This document shows, one piece after another, positions 1 to 9,016 of a DNA stretch of 64,000 nucleotides. Position 1 is the first letter of the stretch; every line of letters begins with the position of its first letter. Below the pieces are notes generated by a model, which was not told the DNA's origin, did not search any database, and saw nothing but the letters and a program-made list of their open reading frames with translations. The stretch spans positions 1,294,501 to 1,358,500 of the forward strand of contig NZ_CP015285.1 in NCBI RefSeq assembly GCF_001639105.2. The letters are read 5' to 3'. This DNA comes from Azospirillum humicireducens. Its GTDB lineage: Bacteria; Pseudomonadota; Alphaproteobacteria; Azospirillales; Azospirillaceae. The translations under genes and the position numbers were made by a program.

Positions 1-829
1 TGCGCTGGCGCGCCTCGTAGACCGAGGTGCCCTCCATCACGCTGTCGGGACGGGCGAAATAGATGTACTCGAAGATGCACAGACGGCGCTGCTGCGGCTG
101 GAACGGCCGCAGGCTGTGCACGCCGTCGCCGTCGATGACGATCATCTCGCCCGGCTCGACGTCGCGGACATATTCGGCGCCGACGATGTCGAAGGCGCAG
201 GTCTCGCTGGCCAGGATATGGGTGTCGCCCAGCCGGCCCAGCACCAGCGGACGGACGCCGAGTGCGTCGCGCACGCCGATCACTTCCTTGGAGGTCAGCG
301 CGACCAGCGAGAAGGCGCCCTCGACCTGCCGGACCGCCTCGATCAGGCGATCCACCGGCGAGCCGCCGCGGGCGGTCGCCATCAGATGGACGATCACCTC
401 GGTATCGGTGGAGGACTGGAACAGGCAGCCGCGGCGGACCAGCTGGCGGCGCAGGGTCTGCGCGTTCGTCAGGTTGCCGTTGTGGGCCAGCGCGAAGCCG
501 CCGAATTCGAAGTCGGCATAGAGCGGCTGGACGTTGCGGATCGAGGTGTCGCCGGTGGTGGCATAGCGCACATGGCCGATGGCGCTGGCCCCCTTCAGCT
601 TGGCGATGATCGCCTCGGAGCTGAAATGGTCGCCGACAAGGCCCAGCGTGTGCTGCAAATGGAAGCGGCCGCCATCGAAGCTGACGATACCCGCCGCCTC
701 CTGCCCGCGGTGCTGCAGGGCGTGCAGGCCCAGCGCCGTGATGGCGCCCGCCTGCGGGTTGCCGTAGATGCCGAACACGCCGCACTCTTCGCGCAGCTTG
801 TCGTCGTCGAACGGATGCGTCGTCAGCAT
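1..829 (-). CDS. purF: Amidophosphoribosyltransferase, N-terminal part (cut by window edge)
   Basis: This is the first enzyme of de novo purine synthesis; it transfers glutamine amide nitrogen to PRPP in the cytoplasm. The reverse-strand reading from ATG at 829 gives a class II glutamine amidotransferase domain. A 15-residue propeptide precedes Cys16 in EECGVFGI, which becomes the N-terminal nucleophile after processing. Further matches are HALQHRGQEAAGI, GHVRYATTG and LAHNGNLTN. The phosphoribosyltransferase half lies outside the window. The gene follows cvpA on the same strand with a 108-base gap, matching the known cvpA-purF neighbourhood. Confidence 0.97.
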   Translation of the reverse strand, partial: MLTTHPFDDDKLREECGVFGIYGNPQAGAITALGLHALQHRGQEAAGIVSFDGGRFHLQHTLGLVGDHFSSEAIIAKLKGASAIGHVRYATTGDTSIRNVQPLYADFEFGGFALAHNGNLTNAQTLRRQLVRRGCLFQSSTDTEVIVHLMATARGGSPVDRLIEAVRQVEGAFSLVALTSKEVIGVRDALGVRPLVLGRLGDTHILASETCAFDIVGAEYVRDVEPGEMIVIDGDGVHSLRPFQPQQRRLCIFEYIYFARPDSVMEGTSVYEARQR

Positions 830-937
830 CACAAGAAGTCCTTCGTCCAAGAGGCGCCGTCGGCGCGCGTCAGCACATGCAACGGAATAGAATCAGGGTC
901 CACAAACGTCGATAGCGCCGAAACCGAGCGGTCAAGC

Positions 938-1627
938 TCAGCGGGCGTTGTTCTGAAACAGCCTGTCTGCTTCGGCGCGATCGCGCTCCTTATAACCGGT
1001 ATCGGGTGCCTGCGCACCCCCGGTCTTCGCGGAGCTGGGCACCGGCGTCGACAGACGGTCGAGCGCCTGCTTGGCCTCCATCGCCTGACGGGCGCGGTCT
1101 CGCGCCATGTCCATCTGGCCCAGCCCTTCCCTGCGCAAATGCTCCGGCACGAAGCCGTAGAGCGTCTCCGCCCCCATCGCCAGGAAGGGACGGGTCTTCG
1201 CCTCCTTCAGCCAGACCGGCTGTTCCGCCGGGTTGGGCACCAGCCACAGGAAGAACAGGTAGGCGATGGACACCAGCACCCCGCCCTTCACCAGCCCGAA
1301 GGCGAAGCCCAGCGTACGGTCCAGCGCCGACAGAGTCGAGGCCTGCACCCCGCGTGACAGGCTGCGGCCCAGAAGCGACAGCACGATCAGCGCGATGATG
1401 AACACCCCGACCGCGGAAGCGGCGTAGGCCAGCATCTCGAACCGGATATAGATCTGCGCGTAGGGAAGGACATGGGGCAGCGCGTAGAGCGTGATCACCG
1501 CGGCGCCGGCCCAGGCGGCGACCGACACCACCTCGGCCACCATGCCGCGGCTGAAGGCGAGCAGCGCCGCCAGAAGCAGGACGGCGATGACGACGATGTC
1601 CACCGGATTGACGGGAAGGTTGTCCAT
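938..1627 (-). CDS. cvpA: CvpA family inner-membrane protein
   Basis: The 229-residue protein has four hydrophobic segments in the first 140 residues (about 10-28, 32-52, 65-85 and 103-127) and then a charged cytoplasmic tail. This is the usual CvpA layout. CvpA was named for its role in colicin V production in E. coli, and its molecular function is still unclear. The family is commonly found next to purF, as here. It lies 41 bases downstream of radA and 108 bases upstream of purF, so the three genes are probably co-transcribed. Confidence 0.92.
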   Translation of the reverse strand: MDNLPVNPVDIVVIAVLLLAALLAFSRGMVAEVVSVAAWAGAAVITLYALPHVLPYAQIYIRFEMLAYAASAVGVFIIALIVLSLLGRSLSRGVQASTLSALDRTLGFAFGLVKGGVLVSIAYLFFLWLVPNPAEQPVWLKEAKTRPFLAMGAETLYGFVPEHLRREGLGQMDMARDRARQAMEAKQALDRLSTPVPSSAKTGGAQAPDTGYKERDRAEADRLFQNNAR

Positions 1628-1668
1628 GGCCCTGTGCCGATTATTGGAATGGCTATTGTCGAGTGGCG

Positions 1669-3117
1669 TCAGATGAATTCGTCATCGCGCCAGCGGCGCG
1701 TGTCGTTGTCGTCATGCGGTCGGCGGGAGGGCGGCCTGCCGGAGGAGCCCTGCGACTGGAACAGCGGCATCAACTCGCCGAGTTGCTGGAGTTCCACCGT
1801 CTTCAGGCCGTTGTCGCCGCGGCTGCCCTTCTTGCCGGTCCGTCGCGCCGGGAAGATGGCGGAGGAGAAGCCGAGCTTCGCCGCCTCCTTCAACCTCGTG
1901 TCGCTCTGGCCGACGGCGCGGACCTCGCCGGACAGGCCGATCTCCCCGAACACCACCGCGTCGGCCGGAACCGGCTCCCCGGTCAGCGACGACACGAGGG
2001 CCGCGGCCACCGCGAGATCGGCGGCCGGTTCGGTGATGCGCAGCCCGCCGGCCACATTCAGATAGACGTCGTTGGCGCCGATCTGAACGCCGCAGCGCGC
2101 CTCCAGCACCGCCAGCACCATGGCGAGGCGGGCAGAATCCCAGCCGACCACGGCGCGGCGCGGCGTGCCGAGCGGCGATGGGGCGACCAGCGCCTGCACC
2201 TCGACCAGAACGGGGCGGGTGCCCTCCATCCCGGCGAAGACGGCGGCGCCCGACACGTCGCCGCGCCGCTCTGCAAGGAACAGGGCGGACGGGTTGGCGA
2301 CCTCGCCGAGGCCACTGTCGCCCATCTCGAACACGCCGATCTCGTCGGTCGGGCCGAAGCGGTTCTTCACCGCGCGCAGGATGCGGAACTGGTGACCGCG
2401 CTCGCCTTCGAAATAGAGGACGGTGTCCACCATGTGCTCCAGCACGCGGGGGCCGGCGATCATCCCTTCCTTGGTCACATGGCCGACCAGAAGCAGGACG
2501 ACGCCGCGCCGCTTGGCGACACGGATCAGCTCCTGCGCGCTGGCGCGGACCTGGGCGACGGTGCCGGGTGCGCTGTCCAGATTGTCCATATACATGGTCT
2601 GGATCGAATCGATGACGATCACCTCCGGCCCCTTGGCGTCGTCCAGCGACGCGACGATGTCGCGCACGCTGGTGGCCGAGGCCAGGTCCACCGGAGCCGA
2701 GGCGCAGCCCAGCCGCTGGGCGCGCAGCCGCACCTGATCGACCGCCTCCTCGCCCGAGACATAGGCGCAGCGGTGATCCTGCGACAGCCGCGCCATCGCC
2801 TGGAGCAGCAGGGTCGATTTGCCGATGCCGGGATCGCCGCCGATCAGGATGGCCGAGCCGGGAACCAGCCCGCCGCCGCACACGCGGTCGAACTCGGCGA
2901 TGCCGGTCATGCGGCGCGGCGGCGCCTCGCTGGATCCATGCAGGCCGACGAAGTCGATGCGGCGGCCACGGGCCGACCCCAGCCCCTTTGGCGCGCTGTC
3001 GGGAGCCGCCTCTTCGACGAGGCTGTTCCATTCGCCGCAGGCGTCGCACTTGCCCGCCCATTTGGGGAAGGAGGCGCCGCAGGCCTGGCAGACATATCGG
3101 GTGGTGGGCTTCGCCAA
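1669..3117 (-). CDS. radA: DNA repair protein RadA (Sms)
   Basis: RadA is a RecA-like, DnaB-type motor that helps branch migration of recombination intermediates. The 482-residue product has every family landmark. A four-cysteine zinc finger lies at residues 10-27 (CQAC and CDAC). Walker A is GGDPGIGKST around 93-102, Walker B is VIVID near 166-170, and the RadA signature KNRFG is at 251-255. The C-terminal third is the Lon-protease-like domain (LNVAGGLRITEPAADLA). The last roughly 25 residues are charged and low complexity. It is divergent from map across a short intergenic region. Confidence 0.98.
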   Translation of the reverse strand: MAKPTTRYVCQACGASFPKWAGKCDACGEWNSLVEEAAPDSAPKGLGSARGRRIDFVGLHGSSEAPPRRMTGIAEFDRVCGGGLVPGSAILIGGDPGIGKSTLLLQAMARLSQDHRCAYVSGEEAVDQVRLRAQRLGCASAPVDLASATSVRDIVASLDDAKGPEVIVIDSIQTMYMDNLDSAPGTVAQVRASAQELIRVAKRRGVVLLLVGHVTKEGMIAGPRVLEHMVDTVLYFEGERGHQFRILRAVKNRFGPTDEIGVFEMGDSGLGEVANPSALFLAERRGDVSGAAVFAGMEGTRPVLVEVQALVAPSPLGTPRRAVVGWDSARLAMVLAVLEARCGVQIGANDVYLNVAGGLRITEPAADLAVAAALVSSLTGEPVPADAVVFGEIGLSGEVRAVGQSDTRLKEAAKLGFSSAIFPARRTGKKGSRGDNGLKTVELQQLGELMPLFQSQGSSGRPPSRRPHDDNDTRRWRDDEFI

Positions 3118-3286
3118 AGGTCTGGTAGTCCGATGGGGATAAGGCCCGCCACATATAGCAAGCCGATCCGCCGAATCCTATGCTTGCAGGGGTGGATTGC
3201 AGGGGCTTTTTTCAGACCGGCGGCGTGATAGCTTGTTGCGCGGTTTGCGGATGGACGCAGCGGCTGAAAGAGACCAGAGGATTTAC

Positions 3287-4114
3287 GTGACGGATGACGG
3301 TTTGATGGACAAGGAAGGCAAGCGGATCGTGCTGCACGGTCCGGAGGAATTCGCGGCATTGCGCAAGGCCTGCCGGCTGGCGGCGGAGACGCTGGATTAC
3401 ATCACGCCCTTCGTGGTGCCGGGCGTCAGCACGGGCAGGCTCGACGCGCTGATCGAAGAGTTCCAGCGCGACCGCGGCGGCATTCCGGCGACTCTCGGCT
3501 ATCATGGCTATCCCGCCTGCAGCTGCATCTCGCCCAACCATGTCGTCAACCACGGCATCCCCAGCGACGACAAGAAGCTGGTCGAGGGTGACATCGTCAA
3601 CATCGACGTCACCGTGATTCTGGACGGCTGGTACGGCGACAGCAGCCGCATGTATTTCGTCGGCGAGAAGGTCGGCGTGAAGGCGCGCAAGCTGGTCGAT
3701 CTGACCTATCGCTGCATGATGGCCGGCATCGCCCAGGCCAAGCCCGGCAACCATCTGGGCGATATCGGCCATGCCATCCAGACGATGGCGGAAGCCGCGC
3801 GCTGTTCGGTGGTGCGCGATTTCGGCGGGCACGGCATCGGGCGGGTTTTCCACGACGCGCCGCACGTCGACCATTTCGGCAAGCCCGGCACCGGCGTGGA
3901 GCTGCGCCCCGGCATGGTCTTCACGGTGGAGCCGATGATCAACGCCGGCCGGCACGAGGTGAAGATCCTGTCCGACGGCTGGACCACCGTCACCCGCGAC
4001 CGTTCGCTGTCGGCGCAGTTCGAGCACCAGATCGGCATCACCGAGGACGGTTGCGAGATCTTCACACTCTCCCCCGCCGGCTTCACACAGCCGCCCTATG
4101 GAAGCGCCGCATGA
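3287..4114 (+). CDS. map: Type I methionine aminopeptidase
   Basis: The enzyme removes the initiator methionine from nascent proteins and uses two metal ions. With the start chosen here the ligands are Asp107, Asp118, His182, Glu215 and Glu246 (in NIDVTV, GWYGDSS, GGHGIG, FTVEPM and QFEHQIG). I chose GTG at 3287 because AGAGG sits six bases upstream; this gives 275 residues, close to the family norm. In-frame ATGs at 3251 and 3305 are alternatives. The stop overlaps the ATG of the next gene (ATGA), which suggests translational coupling. Confidence 0.96.
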   Translation: MTDDGLMDKEGKRIVLHGPEEFAALRKACRLAAETLDYITPFVVPGVSTGRLDALIEEFQRDRGGIPATLGYHGYPACSCISPNHVVNHGIPSDDKKLVEGDIVNIDVTVILDGWYGDSSRMYFVGEKVGVKARKLVDLTYRCMMAGIAQAKPGNHLGDIGHAIQTMAEAARCSVVRDFGGHGIGRVFHDAPHVDHFGKPGTGVELRPGMVFTVEPMINAGRHEVKILSDGWTTVTRDRSLSAQFEHQIGITEDGCEIFTLSPAGFTQPPYGSAA

Positions 4115-4698
4115 GTGACGAGCAGAAGCCCTGGGAGGTGCTGGGCAGCCGCGACCTCCTGGACGCCAGCCCCTATCTGAAGGTTCGGGCGGAGACCGTC
4201 CAATTGCCGGACGGTCGGACGGTGGAAAATTTCTACCAGCTCGACCAGCCCGACTTCGCGCTGATGTATGTCGAGACCGAGGACGGCAAGGTCGTGATGC
4301 TGCGCACCTACAAGCATGGGGCGCGGCGAGTCAGCCTGACCTTCCCTGCCGGCGCCATCGAACCCGGCGAGGCCCCGCTGACCGCCGCCAAGCGCGAGCT
4401 GCTGGAAGAGACCGGCTATGCCGCCGACGACTGGACGGCGCTGGGCGGCTTCGTGGTCGGGGCGAATTCGAAGGGCAGCACCTGCCACATGTTCCACGCC
4501 AAGGGCGCCCGCAAGGTGGCGGAGCCCGATCATGGCGATCTCGAGGACATGCGGATCGAACTGCACAGCGCCCGCGATCTGGTCGACGCGGCGGCGCGCG
4601 GCGATTACGCGGTGCTGCCGGTGATCGCCATGCTGGGCGCGATGCTGATGCCGGAACTGCGCGAAGGACTCGGCATGGCGGCGCGGAGCGTCCGATGA
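4111..4698 (+). CDS. Nudix family hydrolase
   Basis: The 195-residue protein has a complete Nudix box at residues 81-103: Gly81, Glu87, then REL and EETG (95-102). Such enzymes hydrolyse nucleoside diphosphates linked to another group. The overall form resembles the ADP-ribose or GDP-mannose pyrophosphatase subgroup, but the substrate cannot be told from sequence. ATG at 4111 overlaps the map stop by ATGA, and the 3' end overlaps the next gene in the same way, so the three genes look like one translationally coupled operon. Confidence 0.9.
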   Translation: MSDEQKPWEVLGSRDLLDASPYLKVRAETVQLPDGRTVENFYQLDQPDFALMYVETEDGKVVMLRTYKHGARRVSLTFPAGAIEPGEAPLTAAKRELLEETGYAADDWTALGGFVVGANSKGSTCHMFHAKGARKVAEPDHGDLEDMRIELHSARDLVDAAARGDYAVLPVIAMLGAMLMPELREGLGMAARSVR

Positions 4699-5156
4699 CG
4701 GGCAGCGCATTGACCGCCGAGCGGCTGATCGATCTTCTGGGGTTGCAGCCGCATCCGGAGGGAGGCTGCTACGTCGAGACCTACCGGGCGCCGGCGGAAG
4801 ATGGGCGCGCGGCCGTCACTGCGATCTATTTCCTGCTGCGGGCGGGAGAGCGGTCGCACTGGCATACGGTGGATGCCGTTGAGGTCTGGCTCTGGCATGG
4901 CGGAGCGCCGCTGGAGCTTTCGATCTTCGAAGAGGGCGGGACGGTCGAGCGCCGCCGGCTGGGGATGGACATCGCGGGCGGCGAACGGCCGCAGGCGGTG
5001 GTGCCGGTCGGGGCGTGGCAGGCGGCGCGGAGCTTGGCGGACGGGCCGGACAGCTGGTCGCTGGTGAGCTGCACCGTGGCGCCGGCCTTCGAGTTCGCCG
5101 GGTTCAGGATGGCGCCGGACGGGTGGGAGCCGCCGGGCGCTTTACCCCCGCCCTAA
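4695..5156 (+). CDS. Cupin-5 (DUF985) family protein
   Basis: The 153-residue protein matches the DUF985 cupin family. It opens with a helix (ERLIDLLGLQPHPEGGCYVETY), followed by the beta-barrel core TAIYFLLRAGERSHWHTVDAVEVWLWHGG. The His pair in SHWHTVDAVE would be the usual cupin metal-site area. No reaction is established for most members. Its ATG overlaps the stop of the Nudix gene. Two GC-rich hairpins follow at once and separate it from the convergent der gene. Confidence 0.85.
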   Translation: MTGSALTAERLIDLLGLQPHPEGGCYVETYRAPAEDGRAAVTAIYFLLRAGERSHWHTVDAVEVWLWHGGAPLELSIFEEGGTVERRRLGMDIAGGERPQAVVPVGAWQAARSLADGPDSWSLVSCTVAPAFEFAGFRMAPDGWEPPGALPPP

Positions 5157-5233
5157 CCCTCCCCCCTCTTCGAGGGAGAGGGGACTACCGCCGCATCGCG
5201 CGAATCTACCCTCTCCCGCAAAGCGGGGGAGGG
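5157..5233. terminator. Two tandem GC-rich hairpins between convergent genes
   Basis: Directly after the cupin stop codon there is an imperfect hairpin around a TTCG loop (5157-5183). A second one follows (5209-5233), pairing CCCTCTCCCGC with GCGGGGGAGGG across an AAA loop. There is no T-run, so they may act as weak terminators or simply belong to a family of extragenic palindromes seen at several gene ends in this window. Confidence 0.5.
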
Positions 5234-5258
5234 AGGGAGCACGACGCCCCTGCCCGCC

Positions 5259-6653
5259 TCAATCCTCCGCGTACGGATTCTTGCCCTTGCGCAGCAGCAG
5301 CCGCACCGGCACGCCGGGCATGTCGAAGCTCTCGCGCAGATGGCCGGTCAGATAGCGCTGGTAGCTTTCCGGCAGGTCGAGCGGCTTGTTCACGAACAGG
5401 GCGAAGGTCGGCGGCCGGGACTTCACCTGGGTGACATAGCGGATCTTCACCCGGCGGCCTTCCACCAGGGGAGGCGGGTGATGATCAAGAACGCCTTCGA
5501 TCCACCGGTTCAGCTGCGCCGTCGGAATGCGGCGGTTCCAGACCGTGTAGGTCTCCAGCACCCCGTCCAGCAGCGTGTCGAGCTTGTGGCCCTTGAGCGC
5601 GGAGATGGTGACGACCTTTACGCCCTTGATGTAGCCGAGGGCGGCTTCCAGCTTGTCCTCGACCTGACGCAGGGCCATGGCCCGGTCGTCGACCGTGTCC
5701 CACTTGTTGACCGCGATCACCAGGGCGCGGCCCTCGGAGATCACCAGCCGGGCGATGGTCAAATCCTGCTTGTCCAGGATGGCGGCGGCATCGACGACCA
5801 GCACCACGACATTCGCCATGCGGATGACGCGCAGGCTGTCGGCGACGGCCAGCTTCTCGACCTTCTCGTCGACGCGGGCACGCCGCCGCATGCCGGCGGT
5901 GTCCACCAGCTTGAAGCGCCGGTCGCGCCATTCCCAGTCGACGGCAATGGCGTCTCGGGTCATTCCGGCCTCCGGGCCGGTCAGCACGCGCTCCTCGCCG
6001 AGCAGGCTGTTCAGCAGGGTCGACTTGCCGACGTTGGGACGGCCGACGATGGCGATCTGGATCGGCTTGCTGCGATCCTCTTCCGGCTCCGGCTGGTCGC
6101 CGATGGGGATGCTGGGATCGAAGCCGTCGTCAACCTCCTCGGCCTTCTCCTCGTCCTCGGACGGGGCATAGGGAAGCAGCGCCTCGACCAGATCGGCCAT
6201 GCCCTCGCCATGCTCGGCGGACAGCGGGATGGGATCGCCCAGCCCGAGTTCATAGGACTCGAACATGCCGGGCTGGCTGGCCTTGCCCTCGGTCTTGTTC
6301 GCGACCAGCAGCACCGGGGTCTTGCCCCGGCGCAGCAGGTTGGCGAAATGGCGGTCCAACGGCGTGATGCCGGCACGGGCGTCGATGATGAACAGCGCGA
6401 CGTCGGCGCGGGCGAGCGCCTGCTCGGTCTGGCGGCGCATGCGCGCCTCCAGGCTGTCGTCGGTCACGTCCTCCAGGCCGGCGGTATCGACCACCGTGAA
6501 GGACAGACCACCGACATGGGCCGGGGCCGAGCGCCAGTCACGGGTGACGCCCGGCGTATCGTCCACCAGGGCCAGCTTCTTGCCGGCCAGACGGTTGAAG
6601 AGAGTCGATTTGCCGACATTCGGCCGACCGACGAGGACCACGGTGAACGACAT
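5259..6653 (-). CDS. der: Ribosome-associated GTPase Der (EngA)
   Basis: Der is an essential GTPase with two G domains in tandem that acts in 50S subunit maturation. The product has P-loops GRPNVGKST near residue 9 and again near 205, switch motifs DTPGVTRD and [15 protein letters not shown] and NKWD guanine-specificity motifs, and the C-terminal KH-like domain. I chose ATG at 6653 (464 residues) rather than the in-frame TTG at 6662, because AAAGG is well placed only for the ATG. It is the last gene of a yfgM-like, bamB, der run. Confidence 0.98.
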   Translation of the reverse strand: MSFTVVLVGRPNVGKSTLFNRLAGKKLALVDDTPGVTRDWRSAPAHVGGLSFTVVDTAGLEDVTDDSLEARMRRQTEQALARADVALFIIDARAGITPLDRHFANLLRRGKTPVLLVANKTEGKASQPGMFESYELGLGDPIPLSAEHGEGMADLVEALLPYAPSEDEEKAEEVDDGFDPSIPIGDQPEPEEDRSKPIQIAIVGRPNVGKSTLLNSLLGEERVLTGPEAGMTRDAIAVDWEWRDRRFKLVDTAGMRRRARVDEKVEKLAVADSLRVIRMANVVVLVVDAAAILDKQDLTIARLVISEGRALVIAVNKWDTVDDRAMALRQVEDKLEAALGYIKGVKVVTISALKGHKLDTLLDGVLETYTVWNRRIPTAQLNRWIEGVLDHHPPPLVEGRRVKIRYVTQVKSRPPTFALFVNKPLDLPESYQRYLTGHLRESFDMPGVPVRLLLRKGKNPYAED

Positions 6654-6694
6654 GGGGCCCAAGGCCTTTCACAACAGACGGAGGAAATCCGCGA

Positions 6695-8077
6695 TCAGCG
6701 GAACGCGACGAGCGTTCCGTTGTCGCACAGCACATAGAGAGTGTTGTTGGCAACGACCGGAGACAAGTAGGAACCGGTGGGAAGCGACCGCGTCACCTCC
6801 ACCTTGCCATCCGAGGGCGACAGGCCCAGCAGCTGGCCGTTGGACCCGGCGACCCACAGGCGGCTGCCGGCCATCACCGGGCCGGACCAGACGATCGGGC
6901 CGGACTTGTCTTCCGGATCCTTGAAGCGGGCGAGCGGAGCCACCCAGCGGACCTTGCCGTTCTGGCGGGCCACCGCGACCACTTCCTGGTCGTTGGTGAC
7001 GGTGAACAGATAATCGCCTGCCAGCCACGGGGTATTGACGCCGCCGATCTCGGTTTCCCAGATGCGGGCGCCGATGCGCTCGTCGATGGCGACCATGCGG
7101 CCGGAATGGCCGATGGCGTAGACCGCGCCGCGGTCGACCACCGGCAGGCCGCGGATGTCGGCCAGATTGCTGAGCTGGCCGGTGCGGCGGATGGCGGCGA
7201 GGCTTTCCTGCCAGGCGACGCGGCCGTTTTCCGGACGCAAACCGAACAGTTCGCCCGACGAGTAGGGAGCGACCACCAGCGTGCCGGTGACAGCCGGGCT
7301 GGCGGCACCGAGCAGACCGGCGGTTTCCAGGATGCCCTGGTGCGACCATTGGATCGAACCGTCATCCGCCGACAGCGCGATGGTCTGGTTGTCGAGCGTG
7401 ATGACCATCACGCGTCCGCCGGCGACGGTCGGTGCGCCGCGGACCGGGCCGGCGATGCGCTTGCGCCACAGAACCTTGCCGCTGCCGGCATCGAGCGACA
7501 GCACTTCGGCGAAGCCGGTGGCGGCATAGACGCGGCCGTCGGCATAGGCGACGCCGCCGCCGGTGGCGCCGCCGCGCTCGCTCTCCGGCCGGGTGTCGAT
7601 ACGCCACAGCGACTGGCCGCTGCGCTCGTTCAGGGCGGAGACGTGCGAATCGGCGTCCATCGCGAAGATGCGCCCATCGGCGATCACCGGTGTGCCGAGC
7701 AGCGCGCGCGAGCTGCTGGAACCGGAACCGATGTCGGCGCGCCATGCGTCGGACGGGCTGGCCGACAAGGCAAGATTGCCCAACAGATGGTCCGGCGTGC
7801 CGCCCGGCTGCGACCAGGCGGCATTGGCGACCGCCGGCGGCACGGTGACGGTCACGGCGGCCAGCTGCGCATCCGGCTCCACCTTGCGCTCGCGTTGCAG
7901 GACAGCGACGCGCTTGCCGGGCAGCGGTGGATCGGCCGTCTTGCCCATCCAGCTGTCGATCGTGTCGCATCCGCCGAGGAACACGGCGAGCAGCGACGCG
8001 GACAGCAGCGCGGTCCGGCGGATGTTGCGGGACTTGGTGTCCGTCGTCTTGCGGATAATCGCCTGTTGGGTCGTCAT
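6695..8077 (-). CDS. bamB: Outer-membrane assembly lipoprotein BamB
   Basis: BamB is a periplasmic beta-propeller lipoprotein that supports the BAM complex in inserting outer-membrane proteins. The 460-residue product has an N-terminal hydrophobic segment ending in the lipobox LGGC (Cys37). PQQ-like propeller repeats follow (GTPVIADGRIFAMD, GGVAYADGRVYAATG, GAPTVAGGRVMVI). It starts nine bases after the upstream gene and is followed by der. The same gene order occurs in enterobacteria, which supports the assignment. Confidence 0.95.
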   Translation of the reverse strand: MTTQQAIIRKTTDTKSRNIRRTALLSASLLAVFLGGCDTIDSWMGKTADPPLPGKRVAVLQRERKVEPDAQLAAVTVTVPPAVANAAWSQPGGTPDHLLGNLALSASPSDAWRADIGSGSSSSRALLGTPVIADGRIFAMDADSHVSALNERSGQSLWRIDTRPESERGGATGGGVAYADGRVYAATGFAEVLSLDAGSGKVLWRKRIAGPVRGAPTVAGGRVMVITLDNQTIALSADDGSIQWSHQGILETAGLLGAASPAVTGTLVVAPYSSGELFGLRPENGRVAWQESLAAIRRTGQLSNLADIRGLPVVDRGAVYAIGHSGRMVAIDERIGARIWETEIGGVNTPWLAGDYLFTVTNDQEVVAVARQNGKVRWVAPLARFKDPEDKSGPIVWSGPVMAGSRLWVAGSNGQLLGLSPSDGKVEVTRSLPTGSYLSPVVANNTLYVLCDNGTLVAFR

Positions 8078-8086
8078 GGCCTTGGG

Positions 8087-8731
8087 TCAGCCCTTGCCGT
8101 AGAGGGAGGCGAGATCGGCGGCGCGGCTGCGCACGCCAGACGGCGCCTGTTGGTCGTCCGCCAGCTGCTTGAAAAGCGTGCGGGCCTTTTCCGTGTCGCC
8201 GGCGCGAACCGCCAGCACCGCCGTCAATTCGCGCGCCGTGAAGCGCCACGGGCTGCCGTCGGCGGTCAGCGGCTGCAGCTTCGCGGTCAGCTGCGTCGGG
8301 TCGCCGCCGTCGGTGCGCTGCATCACCGCCAGCAGGGTGGCGAGGTCGCGGTATTCGGCGGGGACGGCGCCGTTGCCGGCGATGCCGTCATAGACGGTCG
8401 CGGCCTCCGCCGGCTTGCCCTGGCGGATCATCAGGGCAGCGGCATTGAACTGGGCGATGGCGGCGAGGCTGGGATTGGCGGAGCCGGCGAAGGCGGCCAG
8501 CGCCTCCACTCCCTTTTCCGGACCCTGCGCGCTCTGCGCGATGGCAGTGACCAGGGCGGCGGTCTGCTCTTCCTTCTTCTGTGCCTGCCAGTGGCGCCAG
8601 AAGCTGTAGCCGCCGGTGCCAGCGACGATCAGAACGACGGCGGCGATCATGGCGCCGCCATACTTCTTGAAAAGGTGCTCCGCGCGGTCCCGGCGCAGAT
8701 CCTCGTCGACTTCGCGGAAAATATCGCTCAT
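8087..8731 (-). CDS. YfgM-like tetratricopeptide membrane protein
   Basis: The 214-residue protein begins MSDIFREVDEDL, has one transmembrane helix at about residues 27-47, and then a periplasmic helical-repeat region (TPR_21 type). In E. coli the equivalent YfgM sits at the SecYEG translocon with PpiD and is encoded just upstream of bamB, as here. I chose ATG at 8731. A longer frame starting with TTG at 8924-8926 exists, but its extra 65 residues are low-complexity and run through a hairpin repeat. It is probably co-transcribed with bamB and der. Confidence 0.85.
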   Translation of the reverse strand: MSDIFREVDEDLRRDRAEHLFKKYGGAMIAAVVLIVAGTGGYSFWRHWQAQKKEEQTAALVTAIAQSAQGPEKGVEALAAFAGSANPSLAAIAQFNAAALMIRQGKPAEAATVYDGIAGNGAVPAEYRDLATLLAVMQRTDGGDPTQLTAKLQPLTADGSPWRFTARELTAVLAVRAGDTEKARTLFKQLADDQQAPSGVRSRAADLASLYGKG

Positions 8732-8796
8732 GGCGCTGCGGTGGCGTCCTTGCGGTGGCGTCGTCGCGCACGGCCCGGATGGCGGCGCGGGTCGAA

Positions 8797-8836
8797 CGGA
8801 GTGCATCCGGCCGGTTCCCCGGCCGGATGCACTCCG
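8797..8836. repeat. Perfect 18-bp hairpin with TTCC loop
   Basis: CGGAGTGCATCCGGCCGG pairs perfectly with its complement across the four-base loop TTCC. It lies about 65 bases upstream of the yfgM-like start, between it and the upstream response-regulator gene. It could end transcription from the regulator, although it lacks a T-run. A decayed relative with the same CCGGTTCCCCGG core lies at 14753-14791, so it may be a dispersed extragenic palindrome. Confidence 0.7.
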
Positions 8837-9016
8837 CAAGATCAAGAGGGGCGGATAGCATCGGGCAACCCGTCGGGTCAAGTGCCTCCCTCTCCCGCAT
8901 GAGAGAGAGAAGACTTGAACGCCCAAAGAAATAGGGGCCGCGGAGGCGTTCCCCCGCAGCCCGGTTCCGCAAGCCGTATTGCCGGCCGGACCGGCCGAAG
9001 CCGTCGCCGACCTTTC

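Noticed and set aside
3184..3206. Direct repeat TTGCAGGGG in the radA-map intergenic region
   Set aside because: Only nine bases and two copies; not distinguishable from chance in this composition.
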